Positions 38,431-49,820 of a stretch of DNA of 64,000 nucleotides are shown one piece after another (position 1 is the stretch's first letter; the number at the start of each line of letters is the position of its first letter). A program made the position numbers and the translations under genes. The notes beneath the pieces are model-generated. The model was not told where the DNA came from, did not search any database, and was given only the letters and a program-made list of their open reading frames with translations. The stretch covers positions 21,806,501-21,870,500 of the forward strand of contig NC_060114.1 of the NCBI RefSeq assembly GCF_021155765.1, in the 5' to 3' direction. The DNA is from Diprion similis (taxonomy: Eukaryota; Arthropoda; Insecta; Hymenoptera; Diprionidae).

Positions 38431-40118
38431 ATTAGGAATCGTGGTATGAATATCTTTCTGGAATTTCTGACGTACTCTGTATTATACTACGTACCGTATT
38501 GAGTATTTACAGAATACACATACGTACCAGTTATATTTATATATTCTCTGGGGCGAGGCTGGATTAAATATCGAGTTAATAAAATTCATCCAGACAGATG
38601 CGTTCTACTGGCAAGTGAAATACGAAGGTGTAATTTGAGAACTCGCTGAAGCCACTTTCTTGTAAGTTATCGAGCCCCACCCATCAACAGTCAACACGTC
38701 ACACAGTCCAAGTTACTGCATTTCGGGAAGTGAATTTTCATAAATTTTCAAAGAATATCTTTCCGAGTGTCGATGACGCCCTCCAATCAATTATTCTCAC
38801 TCCTCAAATGTTGTTATAAAGACTACTTAGTTTTGAGAATTAGGTTCGAAAAATAATCATCCGCTTTACGTCAATGACAAATATGCTACTTGGTATAATA
38901 AATGTGAAAGTTGATTCAACGAGTAGCAAAGTTCTGCTCTTCCACCGTTCTCACTTGTCTATCTTGCATATCCCATTTATAGCAGAAACTCGTCAACTCT
39001 AAATATCCCTTTGCTACAATCCTGCACGCAATTTGCACATTGATATTATATCTATAATACAAATATGTGTACATGTATATATTCCTCTGGCGTTTCGGAG
39101 TACCTATATTTGTATTGATATAGATATAGATAAATAACCGCATATTCGCGAATCTTTTCCTCCTGACTCTGTTTCACCTCTCTACATATATGAAAAGTTT
39201 TGACTGAAAATTCCACAAGTAAATAATGATGATAATAAAAACAATAATAATAATAGTTACAGCAATCGTGGTAATTGTGAAATTCTCTCGGACTTAGCTT
39301 GAGATTTTATTGGTCGCGATTCCGTAGACTCGCACGTCCTGTTTACGTTGAGCGATAAAAAATTAAGCCAAATACGACACGAGGTACAACATCGCAAGGA
39401 ACATAAAAGCGTGCGAACCCTTTTCCGGGGCTTTATTCACGAGCATTATTATTATTATTTTTATTAATTTAGTTTCTTTCTTTCGTTCACTCTCTCCCTT
39501 CTCCCTGAACTGGGAAGATTGAAGAAATTTGCAAAACAGTTGAAACACGCCGTGGTAGTCCGTCGCGCTTAGAATAGGAACTTTGTTAATCACCCATTTA
39601 CATATTAATTATTAATAATTAATATTTACAATATAACATCACGATTATAATATACCTATAACAACGTGGTTTCTAAGCGCTCCGTACGTTTTTAATATGA
39701 ATTCAAACCAAAACGATCAACTGCCGTCGCAAAGCGTCCCCCACAATCGCTATTCGATGTAACAAACTCTTCTCCGTTTCTCTACAGCCTACACCGCCCT
39801 AGGCATGGTGTATTAAGTATACTATATCATATCTGTCACGCAATAGTTTTTGCCTCGAAGAATTAATAAGTACATACGAATTATAAAGGAACTCAAAATC
39901 ACAGGTGCATATAAAAGTCTTTGTCTTTGTTTTTTTCTTATCTTTCATTAAAAAAATATGTTTGTCGCGAATAATATATATGTATACGTTTCGCAGTGGG
40001 TTGCGGTTCGCTCGCCGTACACAAAGTACACATGTATGTACCTACGCAGCATTCAAAGAAACCTCGAAGACTCATATTTTCCTTCGGTATTCATTTGTTT
40101 GTTTGTTTTTTTTTAAAT

Positions 40119-40124
40119 TTTATT
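40119..40124 (-). terminator. First candidate poly(A) signal of the zinc-finger gene
   Basis: AATAAA on the minus strand, 73 bases past the stop codon. Several more follow downstream, so alternative 3' ends are possible. Confidence 0.35.
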
Positions 40125-40196
40125 ACTCGCAATCAGACGCAGATCGAGTTGCAAACTTACTATGAAAATATTGTGATTAGGAACTGTGGTTTGATT

Positions 40197-43100
40197 TCAG
40201 GCAGGGCTAAGGTTGAAGGACAGCGTCAACGGCGCGCTTATGCGCGTCCTAACTGGCAGGTAGACAAGCGCGGGACCGAATTTCTTCTCCGAGCTGGCTG
40301 TATCCGAGGTACCATGGACAGCTTCGCATTCTTCTATGAGAAACGGTTGCATCACGGTCTTCTCGGGGTTGGAATTTGTGTCTTGCGGCATTGCATAGCT
40401 GGCCGGGATCTTTTGCTTGCTCGCAACGTCTCTCAAGGTGCGCGTCAACTCGCCAATCACGCTTTCCGATTGGTCGGCGGTTACCGTTCGGTGGTCTTTT
40501 CTTATGTGTTTTTTGATCCTGTTCAAATTCGCTGTCGCGTAGCCACACTGAGCGCACTTGTAAGCCCCCTGAGGCGTGACTTGTACCGCGGTAGCGTCCT
40601 CCGGTCTTTGACCCTTCGGAAGACCGTTCGAAGAAAGACCGACCGAGGCGTGAGGACTCGCCTGCTTCGAATCGTCCTTGGAATCCAGGTCGGTGCGGTC
40701 TTTGGACTCACTGTCTTTTTCGGAGGACGATTCGGGCCTTGAATTGCTGAATAAGTGGGGTTGAAAGGATGGAATTAGTCCCGAGAATTGGTGCTGAGTG
40801 AGTAAGTGATGCTGGAGCAATTCGGGCTGAGGAAAACCCTGCAGACATACGGGACACTGCAGCGTTTGCTCGCCTTCGATGCTGGTCCCGCTCTGAGGAC
40901 TCGTGTGCGATCTTTCGTGGACGAAGAGGAAGGCGAGGACCGGCGTCGTGAAGGTGCAGTACGAGCACCGATAACTCTTCAGCGGCTGGTCTTCGGTCGA
41001 CCCGAAGAGAGTCGATAAGACCTGATTTCCCAACCCACTGTAGTCCCCCGTCTTCATGTGCTGCGCCAAGTCTATACCGTTGGGTATCTTCAGGCTTGGA
41101 TTTGGATGCGAGACTCTCGACGGTCCCGGTGTCCTTCCGCCACGAGGACCCGACTGATACTGCTGCTCTAATTCTCGCCACTTTTCGATTCCCGCCTTCC
41201 CGTGATCGCTGAGCAGATGTGCCTTCAGCCACTTGGTGCTTCTGAATCTCCTGCTGCAAATTGGACAGACCTCGGTGAAGTGAGTGAAGTAACGATGACT
41301 CAAGTCTCCGACTTGCTCCGGCTTCAGGGCTGGGTCTTCGTTGTTGGTCGTGTCGTTGTCCGCCTGCTTCGAGGAGTTGCTCGTCGATGGCATGCCTTCC
41401 TCGATGATGCCGTGAGTGTTGTGCTTGTGAACACGGAGGAAATACTTGCTGCAAAGTTCCTTGTTGCATATATTGCATATTACGCCGCCGATCTGGGCTC
41501 CGTTCTCTATCTCGATGCCGTGCATCCGGTGCATGTGTGTCTTCATGAAGTATTTGTTGCAGAGTTCCTTGTTACATATCTCGCAGTAGCTTGATGTCGG
41601 CATTATCAAAACCGGAGCCCTGCGTTCTGGAGCTTGAGTCGTTGGCGTCGTCGACGTCATCGTCGCCGAAGTGGTCGGCAACACGCTCGGCAATGACACC
41701 GAGGTTGACGTCGAAGGTTGATGATCTTCGGAAATGTGTTTTCGCAGTGCTTCTTGACTGGGGAATTCTTTCTCGCACAATGTGCTGTTCAAGGGGGTGC
41801 TGCTGTTCGGTGTCGGTGACTTCTCAGTGCCTGGCAAAGGCGACGAAACCGTCTCGTCGACTATGGCGTCGTGTTCCATCGCCATGTGGTTCCTCAGAGC
41901 TTGTCTGCTGTCGTAATCCTTTCCACAAATCGGACACGGTGCGCTTCGGCCAAACTCCAAACCATTCAATTGCAGTATCATAGTTTGAAGCTTTCGAAGA
42001 TCTTCGCTTATGGAATCAGCCTTTTGGTCCGTCGTGTCTGCATCGTTGTCGTTCTTCGGCGAACCCTGCTCCTCGGAATCGTGCATCTTCTGACGATGTG
42101 CCTGATGCAATCCTATCGTCTGAAAGCGAATTCCGCACGGTTTGCACTCGTAATCTTCGCCAGAACGGTCGCCGGATTCTGAACTGTTGCCGCTGGTTTC
42201 ACCTACGATGAGATTCAATGGGCTGGTCTGCACGTGATGCCACGTCGCAGCAGCTCCAGGATTGCTCGGCGATTTGTCATTGTCTTGAACGACAATGCCG
42301 TGTCTCTTCATTTTGTGTGTACGTAGAAAGTACTTGTTGCAGTATTCCTTGCAGCACACCTCGCAAAAAGCCTCAGGATTTATAACACCCAGTCTCTTGA
42401 GGCGGTCGGCGTTGAAGCCGGAATCCTTGGCCTGTTGTACCGACTGCGGAGAGAGATGCCTCGGCGCTGGCATGAAGGTCGTGTCCTCCTGTTCAACTCC
42501 AAACTCCTGCTTGAAGAGTCCTTCCATTGCACCCGGGCTCAAGCTGTGATGCGAAGTTTCCTTCTCATCTTCGACAGTTTGCGGGGGAAGCATTTGCACG
42601 TCACCCCCATCGGTCCCGTCACTGTTATGCACCTTTTGCTTGTGTTTCCTCACAGAATCCTCATTCTTGAATTTCTTCTGGCAGATTTCGCAGACCGCGT
42701 TTAAGCTCGGTGGTGCTTGCAGAACAGCTTGCGTCGGAGGTATCGAAACGGTTGGTGATTCCAGTTTGAGCTGCGGCTGCGACTGCTGATCGATTTTCAT
42801 CCCTGTGGACAGAAAGGAACCCGCGTACGAGGTTCCGGTGAAGCCCGTCTCGCCAACCGTTTGCCCCGGAGTGTCGACGTAGATCCCGTGCTTGTTGGCT
42901 TTGTGTGTTTTCAAGAAATACTTGTTGCAAAATTCTTTGTTGCAGAGGTCGCAGTAAGCGTCGGGATTAAATATCCTGACAGGCGCAGGTCCTATTGGCG
43001 GTCTATTAGGAACCTGGCTCGCATCGGTTAAGGAGAAGTTTGGCAATGGAAGATACTGGGCCAATGCACCGGGGAAAGGTAAAGCTTGGAGGTGATTGGA

Positions 43101-43712
43101 TATCGAGGACAAGGAGCCGGTTGAACCCGGAGGTAGCCAATCGTCGGTTTGGGATTGCAACTGAATCTGGTGTGGCTGCGACTGAACGTGACCCGACAAC
43201 CACGTTGCTGCGAAATTTTTTATACCGATTCCGGACAGATTTACAGGACTTTCAGGCTGTTCCCGATGTGTATTAGATTCCTGCTTTATTTCAATATGCG
43301 AGTGAACCGGCGAACGCTGCGTATTCTGCCACGAAAAAGTGGAGAGGTTATGTTTACTGTTCAAGTGATGATTAAGCATTTGTTTACTATCAAACAATTG
43401 ACTACAATATTGGCAGCGGAATTCGTTATTCAAGTTTTCGTCCTTTGACGTCTGATGGATCCGGTCGACCGTTGGCTTACCTTCGCTGTCTTCCGCAGCA
43501 CCCTCCTCCTCCGACTCCTCTTCCCGATCATCGGTGATCAACGTTGCTGGAAATCGAACCGGCGTCGACTGCTTGCGCCGTTTCTTCGCACCAGCCGAGT
43601 CGGCGTCGCCGTGAGGCCGCTTCAACGTATCTCTCTCTTCGCCGCTTGATCCATCGCTGTCCGCGTCACCGGATTCCGGAAGTATAAGGCCTCGAGCCAT
43701 CGTCGACGCCAT
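40197..43712 (-). CDS. Multi-C2H2 zinc-finger protein with four CNKYF-type fingers (1171 aa)
   Basis: Probably a nuclear nucleic-acid-binding regulator. The coding region is one uninterrupted exon. I chose ATG 43712 because an in-frame TGA lies at 43781-43779, just inside an acceptor (AG at 43785-43784), and this is the first ATG after it, so at least one 5' UTR exon lies upstream. An acidic N-terminus contains a basic KKRRK patch (43-47). Twelve canonical fingers start near 100, 254, 341, 450, 523, 593, 710, 746, 816, 916, 953 and 1053; one near 646-664 has lost a cysteine. Fingers at 254, 450, 710 and 746 form a subtype, C-x2-C-x-K-E-x-C-x-K-Y-F, followed by HGI. Linkers are long and Ser/Gln-rich, unlike tandem KRAB-type arrays. 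The last about 40 residues lack conserved features and could be read-through past a donor-like GTACCT. I do not recall the gene name. The long antisense ORF at 39996-40742 is a shadow. Confidence 0.9.
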   Translation of the reverse strand: MASTMARGLILPESGDADSDGSSGEERDTLKRPHGDADSAGAKKRRKQSTPVRFPATLITDDREEESEEEGAAEDSEGKPTVDRIHQTSKDENLNNEFRCQYCSQLFDSKQMLNHHLNSKHNLSTFSWQNTQRSPVHSHIEIKQESNTHREQPESPVNLSGIGIKNFAATWLSGHVQSQPHQIQLQSQTDDWLPPGSTGSLSSISNHLQALPFPGALAQYLPLPNFSLTDASQVPNRPPIGPAPVRIFNPDAYCDLCNKEFCNKYFLKTHKANKHGIYVDTPGQTVGETGFTGTSYAGSFLSTGMKIDQQSQPQLKLESPTVSIPPTQAVLQAPPSLNAVCEICQKKFKNEDSVRKHKQKVHNSDGTDGGDVQMLPPQTVEDEKETSHHSLSPGAMEGLFKQEFGVEQEDTTFMPAPRHLSPQSVQQAKDSGFNADRLKRLGVINPEAFCEVCCKEYCNKYFLRTHKMKRHGIVVQDNDKSPSNPGAAATWHHVQTSPLNLIVGETSGNSSESGDRSGEDYECKPCGIRFQTIGLHQAHRQKMHDSEEQGSPKNDNDADTTDQKADSISEDLRKLQTMILQLNGLEFGRSAPCPICGKDYDSRQALRNHMAMEHDAIVDETVSSPLPGTEKSPTPNSSTPLNSTLCEKEFPSQEALRKHISEDHQPSTSTSVSLPSVLPTTSATMTSTTPTTQAPERRAPVLIMPTSSYCEICNKELCNKYFMKTHMHRMHGIEIENGAQIGGVICNICNKELCSKYFLRVHKHNTHGIIEEGMPSTSNSSKQADNDTTNNEDPALKPEQVGDLSHRYFTHFTEVCPICSRRFRSTKWLKAHLLSDHGKAGIEKWRELEQQYQSGPRGGRTPGPSRVSHPNPSLKIPNGIDLAQHMKTGDYSGLGNQVLSTLFGSTEDQPLKSYRCSYCTFTTPVLAFLFVHERSHTSPQSGTSIEGEQTLQCPVCLQGFPQPELLQHHLLTQHQFSGLIPSFQPHLFSNSRPESSSEKDSESKDRTDLDSKDDSKQASPHASVGLSSNGLPKGQRPEDATAVQVTPQGAYKCAQCGYATANLNRIKKHIRKDHRTVTADQSESVIGELTRTLRDVASKQKIPASYAMPQDTNSNPEKTVMQPFLIEECEAVHGTSDTASSEKKFGPALVYLPVRTRISAPLTLSFNLSPA

Positions 43713-46700
43713 TCCCGTGTTGCTACGCCGCCCTCGCACCTGCTTTTCACGCGAGGCCCTGATGGCCTTCAAATACCCTCAGTCTGCAAGTCAAAAACAA
43801 ACGTCGTGACATTATCAACGATCGGTGTAATTCACCTGAAACGATACAAGTCGTCTACAAATCTCACAAGTCTAGAACAGGAATCGTGAGATAGCTGACC
43901 ACATACTTTGGGTTCTTTTTCATGTTTCGAATGCGGTTGCACATGTCGTTTCTTAATTGGCACCTGACGTCACAAATATCGCGATTTTCTGTCAGGGGTG
44001 ACGGGTGATTCGGTCGGGAATGATGAGTCAGCCGATAGCCCTCTAAATTATACCTCAGTCCCTGCACTTTTACTTTGTCACGCGATTCGGGAAAGCCACC
44101 GTCTAACGAAGCATTGTCGAAGCGTGTCCGTTGCTAAATTATTGCAACAGCATCGCGTCCGCGGACTGCCGACGATAAGTCGGTCAATTGATGTGCCTGT
44201 GTCTGCAATAACCACTTTACCGCGGGGAAAATATTTCTCACGTTGATGTTGATAGAAATTTCTATCAAGATCTTGAAAGGCCCGAGGTCGGAACGAGATC
44301 GGAAAGGGAACTTGGCCTCTCCCGGCAAACCTTCATTCAGAATCTTATGATGATTTGAGCCGGTGTGCGAAGGTTTTCGGCACATACCCGCCCACAAAGG
44401 GACCTTAACAAGTATTTCATCCGAAAAGGGCGAAGCAGAAAAGCAAAGGCGGTAGACAGGACGGTGAAAATGAAGCTTGGGGGAGGCGAAACGACACATG
44501 ACTCATATGTATGTATATGTATACATATACGCCCTGTCATACAGATAAACACTACCCGCACTTTGCTGCATTGGCGGAGGAATTTTATTCGTTTCGCGGG
44601 ATTAAACTAGAAATTCCCACACACATGCCCGATGAGCACACATGAGCCATCTCATATCCTTCTGGATGATATTCATACAATAGTAATTGGTCATAAATAC
44701 CATTCAGGTAAGTTTGAAAGTTTTATCATATGCATTTCCATATGTCATACTGTAAGTGAATGACAAATGCAACAGCTATTCAGAGAATTTTTCTATGACT
44801 TCGAAGAAGCAGTGACAAGTTAGCCAGCTTCTGTACCCTAATTTTAATATGCTTAGCACTTTGCGACTGGATGTCTGTTAAGGCCCAAAGAGTAATAGTA
44901 ATACCCACTGCTGATACGTCGAAGGAATAATCGTACCGTGATAAGACTGTACTGTCATAGACATTTTCGTACACCACATCAATTGGTTCGAAAAAATTAT
45001 TTCGCATCACTGTTTGTTTGCTGAATTGATTGACAATTATCGTCATATGAAAAATCTCCGAAGCGACGATACCAGTTTCGGTGTAAACAAACCTGCACTC
45101 CGATTGTCAAAACCAAGATCCCTCGTTAGAGCGTGAAAAATGTCCGACTGTCAACCTCGTTAGCGTCAAACGGAAAATCAAGAAAGTTGACAACAAAGAT
45201 TAGCCGTTACTGTGGCTGTGATATTTCGGGGAATACAGTCGACATTGATTCATGTTATTGGCAGCAAGAATTTATATCGGAAACTAAATCAAATTGTTAA
45301 TGAACGATAAGCTTGCAAGAATAAAATTCGAAACGACTTATAACTAAATATGGAAGCAGATTTCTTTTTTTAAATCACGAAACCTTGATAATTATGTGAC
45401 ACGGGGTAGCGAAAAATGGGTGAATAAAACTTACGGTATAACGAAAAAGTTTCCTCCTTTATATTTCTCTGTTACCGTAATTTGTACAAAGTGCCAGTAT
45501 AACTGAATGCGTCATGGGTGCAAATCAGTGGTGGAAACGAACGTGATCGCATCGAGAAAATTTGTCAGTGTCATTTGAGGGGTATAGTTGACACGTGGAT
45601 AAATGAGTTCTCTCATGACAGGAATAAAATATTGACACTTCATAAAGCGTGCCGCGCTGCTTCACAAGCGGAGAATCACAATAACTGGCACCACTTCGCA
45701 CAAAAACTATGAAACAGAACACAAGACGTTTGACTAAACCTCACGATCTTCATAGCAGGAAACATTGTACTGTTCCCAAGTACCGGAATTGTTTCGTCAC
45801 CCGCACGTTTGACTTTTCCCCGCTTTGACGGTCGTCGTTAACTTTAAGTACGCATCTTCTTCGATAGCCTTCGCATCCCCGAAACCCGGTGTCAAATACA
45901 ATATACTTCCAACTATGGAGTGGAAGTTGCGTGCGAAAGGTCACCGTGCCAGGTAGTCTGTCACGTGCGAGCCATGCTTGAACCATGTATGTGCCAAGTT
46001 CGATGGCTGGTTGGCTGGCTGGTTATGAATCCAGTAACGCCTTGCCAAGGTTTCCGGTATTGTAGAATTCATCAACTCCCCCCTCCCAATACCGAAATAA
46101 GGGCCCCGATCCCCAATTTTCCGCCGAGCCCCCACGGCCCCACCACTCGGCCATCATTATGCGTTTTCCCTGCATGCTGCAGTTCCGTGATAGATTCTCG
46201 GACTGATTTCCATCCCTATGGCGCATGAGCGCGATATTGCGAAATTATTATATTCTCCTATTAAACTCGAATGCTTAACTGCAGGCATTTACATAAATTT
46301 CAGGATATTCCTGGGTAGTTTGGTTAATTTTTTTTTCATCCAGGAAAAGTTTAAAAGATTTTAGAGGTTTTAAGTATGCATTTCTTACAACTTCGAGAAT
46401 AAATTCGCCTCATTAGATCCTTAAAAGGTGAAAATTTATTGCGCGCAAAGTTTCTCACTTCATATTTATCACACAGTATACGGATTTGTTTGGTATAATC
46501 CACTTGCAAATGCCCACAAGTTGTCATAGAACTTTTTCAATAGCTTGATTTTTGGAGAAAATGTATCATTTTTAAGAATTATGACAATAAATGAGCTGAA
46601 CTTCGGCATAAGATTTAGCGTATCTCACTTTCCGGTGAACATTTGGGCAAGATCCGGTGACAATGTGCGAAAAATACTCAACAAAAACAAAAATTTATTT

Positions 46701-47823
46701 TCAGGCCAAAATTGACATAAGGTTATAAAAATGCAAAAAAACTGAACATCAATTTTTCGGCCGTAAATGGCAACTTAAACAAATTGAGCCAAAATTTGCT
46801 TCTTTGGCGATCTTCTGTACCCACGTGCATAAGTCATCGATTATTATTTATATCAGAATTTAGATTTCTTTTTTTTATTGCATATTGGGCTTTTCTCCAT
46901 GAAACACAATTCACCCGGTTGCTTATACACATTATATTACTCATAAATTAAGTGTAATTCTGACGCCACTCGCGTTATAGGGGCACATGCACTGATCTCC
47001 ACCCTACCAGGTGCGCCAGTATCTGTTGCACGTCGGCTTACGCAACGGGCGACAGATTTTTCCGAAAAATATTCGTAAACAAGCCCGTATGCTCAAGCTT
47101 TTCCCAAAATGCGAAGAATGCAATGCGCTTAATAATAGCGGATAGAATGCCGAATAGAGGGTTCTGTGGGGTGGAACCAAAGGGAGGGAATCGCTATGCG
47201 ATAAAAGGGTAAATTTGACAAACAAGTTGCAGTCGTCCTCGAAACTACAATTCTCCCCGTTTCCGTCTCTCTTTGAACGCGTTTTTCCCTATTTCGTACG
47301 TACGTCTCTCTTTCACACCTTTCGATGGCCCCCTATTGTTGGATGTGTACAATATGTTGCCAGGCGATTTGCTAACACAAAAACAACACCGCAACAAGCT
47401 CAAGAATTTCACGCCGCTCTACGGTGGACACATCGGTCTTTTCTCATTTCAACATGCCCGCGAACGTTTATGTGGAACAACAAAAAAATATCGAGAACGA
47501 TTCGACGGACTTGACCGACCTAACCTACAGCTCCTCACGCTTTTTAGAATCATTTAACTGCACCAACTGCTCAAGGACAAGTTTCACCGGAGTATATAAA
47601 TTCGAGTTTCCTTCGGTATTCATGTACAGAATTTTAATGTCGACCAGTCGAATGTAAGAACGTCATGTCACGAGATCTCAGCAGCGAAATCTCTGACAAT
47701 CGTTCCTATATGAGGACATACAAACATCGAAATCTACAATAAGAGTTATTATGACTCAGCTTGAACCGTTATCGATTCGTCCTAATTATCAGAGGCCGAG
47801 TCGGCCATTATTTCAACAAACAT

Positions 47824-47839
47824 CCCCCCCCCCCCCCCC
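47824..47839. repeat. C16 homopolymer
   Basis: Sixteen consecutive C on the plus strand, followed by a C/T-rich stretch. Confidence 0.95.
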
Positions 47840-48334
47840 TCCACCCATATTCCGTCTTTCGCCCCGCTATTTCCCATTTTTCCGTTTCTTTCGCCCATCC
47901 AGCGATAGCCCGGGGCTCTTGTCGTTGTAGACCTTCATAACAAAATACCGCTGCCTCGATATTATATACGACGACTCGACCAGGCGTGTAGGAGGAGGTT
48001 GCCGAAGGTGGCGGCGTCGAAGGGCCGAGGGGGAGTCCCGAGGGTGAGGCGTCTACTCTGTATCGCCCTTACACACGTATAAGGAAAACCGGGAACTCGC
48101 CGGGAACATTCCCCCCTCACGGAACGCGAGGGAAACAAAAGAGGAGAAAGACCCGGCAAATGAAATGAAAACGTCGAACGAGCTCCGCCTGAAAGTTCGT
48201 AATTCCGTAGATTTACGATATAATGCGTGTCCGTATCCCACCCCCGACCTTATTATTTGTACCACCCACCCCCCTCCCACCGCCCCCATATTCCATACCT
48301 CGACCCCGTGTGTATTATACGTATGTACCGACAT

Positions 48335-48360
48335 CCCCCCCCCCCCCCCCCCCCCCCCCC
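48335..48360. repeat. C26 homopolymer
   Basis: Twenty-six consecutive C on the plus strand, the longest homopolymer in the window, inside a wider C-rich segment (about 48238-48400). Confidence 0.95.
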
Positions 48361-49471
48361 TTCCTTATACATCCACCCGCCCGCTGCTCGCGCGCTTCTT
48401 TGCACCCGCCGAGCGATGGACGGACGGGGGACAAGAGACACAGTACGCCGTACCTCAATTTGACAGCTAGATGACAAGTTACCGACGTTGAGTGCCTTGC
48501 AAGCTTTTTATAGATTTTTCTTTATCCATACACCTTGGTTCACGCGAGCGACGTAGGCACGGAATATTCTACTCAACAGTCGGTACAATGTAGGGTCATA
48601 CATGGAATCATCGTCACTTCAAAACAAAGAGAAGTGATTTTGGTTTGATTGCGTAAAATATTATGACAGTTGAAAATTTACGTACAAAATTTTGATTATG
48701 CGTAATTTCTTCTCATAGAAATTTTGTATTTTTCAAGTAAAAGATGTACGAGATGATACAATTTCGAAAGAAAATTGACAATTTTTTATGAAAAACTATG
48801 CATATTGACAATTTTTTTAAAGAAATAATACGAGATGTTGAAATTTCAGTGATAATTTGTATTTGTAGAAATTTTCACCAGGGTAATTAAAAGAAGTTGC
48901 GGTAACTCTCGACTAGAATGGAAAAAAAGTGGACTTTCGCATTTTGAAATCCACTTAATTCACAGCTATCATGCTTAGAGACTTGTGTAATAAGATTGGA
49001 AGTTCGACTTTGACTGGAATAGTACGCGCAGTTATAATATTTCGTCTTCCGGCATAGTTGACATTTCACCGGATTATAGTAATAAATAATTTAATACCAG
49101 CCACGTGATACATAAAGTGTTATTGTATCGCGGTCTGTTCAAAGGTGAGTGATAAAAAAAATTGTCAACAGATTTGTTGAATTTTTATCAGGTATTCGTA
49201 AATTCTGTAGCCTATAACTTCCAAATGTCTGCATATCCGGATACGTTTCGGTAGTCAAGGAGAAAAATGAGGCGGAGAATTATGGAGAGACATTTGACGA
49301 GGTTGGATTTTGGTCGTCCCTCCATTTCCTTCAAATTGACGCTTATATACACATAATATAATTGTCATCGCGTATAAGCCCGAGTTCTCTGGTTGGACGT
49401 GCGGCGAACTGTGGACCAAGACATGAAATTGGCGTCATTTGCTGATTTTCGTTAACGAATTTCATTGTCAG

Positions 49472-49684
49472 ATTTCCTCGTTGTTATCGAAATATAACGA
49501 AAACCACGGGGTGGTTCCCAGCATGCTTACGAAAAACGGTAAAACGGTTACCGAGGCAATATTTCACAAGCACGTGACAAATAAAGTCTACAAAAACCTT
49601 AAGCATGTCAACAATTGCCGTATAGTCAGTTTCGGCACTCTAGAAAAGGTTAAAGTTATTAATGAACTACTAAATTGGCTGTGA
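49472..49684 (+). CDS. Candidate terminal exon of an unknown gene (70 codons)
   Basis: The acceptor TTTCATTGTCAG ends at 49471. The frame beginning ATT TCC TCG then stays open for 70 codons to TGA at 49684, and an AATAAA follows at 49815-49820. The peptide (ISSLLSKYNENHGVVPSML at the start, ELLNWL at the end) is Lys/Asn/Val-rich, not low-complexity, and looks like a small folded domain. I do not recognise it. No upstream exon was identified. A very short ATG frame (MKLASFADFR) lies immediately before the acceptor. Confidence 0.3.
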   Translation: MSSLLSKYNENHGVVPSMLTKNGKTVTEAIFHKHVTNKVYKNLKHVNNCRIVSFGTLEKVKVINELLNWL

Positions 49685-49814
49685 ATTGTATTTACGTACC
49701 TAATTGGAAAGCGTAAGTGATCGTTCTAATCAAGTATCTCGTATACAGTAAACCATCAACGCCGATAACGTCATCCTCTAATCACGTGTAGTTTAACCTG
49801 TCCACTCAAAACTC

Positions 49815-49820
49815 AATAAA
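49815..49820 (+). terminator. AATAAA downstream of the candidate terminal exon
   Basis: A canonical poly(A) hexamer about 130 bases after the stop codon at 49684. Such hexamers are common in AT-rich DNA. Confidence 0.25.

Larger units (their letters stand above)
37301..40196 (-). other. AT-rich block, probably including the 3' UTR of the zinc-finger gene
   Basis: This block directly follows the stop codon of the minus-strand zinc-finger gene. It is AT-rich, without ORFs, and rich in TTTATT (AATAAA on the minus strand), the first at 40119-40124 and another near 39429. TA repeats occur at 37654-37732 and an AGT/AAT array at 38338-38430. The gene could end at the first signal or have a 3' UTR of several kb. 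Confidence 0.45.
43784..49471. other. Probable 5' intron of the zinc-finger gene plus unassigned sequence
   Basis: The acceptor at 43785-43784 (minus strand) shows that an intron begins here in the zinc-finger gene's transcript; its donor is unknown. Short ORFs occur, including 45518-45712 (64 codons, hydrophilic), without supporting signals. C runs occur at 47824-47839 and 48335-48360. Confidence 0.4.

Noticed and set aside
39996..42704. Long plus-strand ORFs, including 248 codons at 39996-40742, and other-frame minus ORFs such as 41478-40708
   Set aside because: They overlap the zinc-finger coding exon in other frames and reflect its codon composition; their peptides are Arg-rich and without motifs.
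46400..46850. Repeat-like texture suggesting a transposon
   Set aside because: No terminal repeats or coding remnants could be identified; a genome-wide repeat search would be needed.
48165..48477. Overlapping Pro-rich and Gly-rich ORFs
   Set aside because: They come from the C26 run and its C-rich surroundings in several frames at once.
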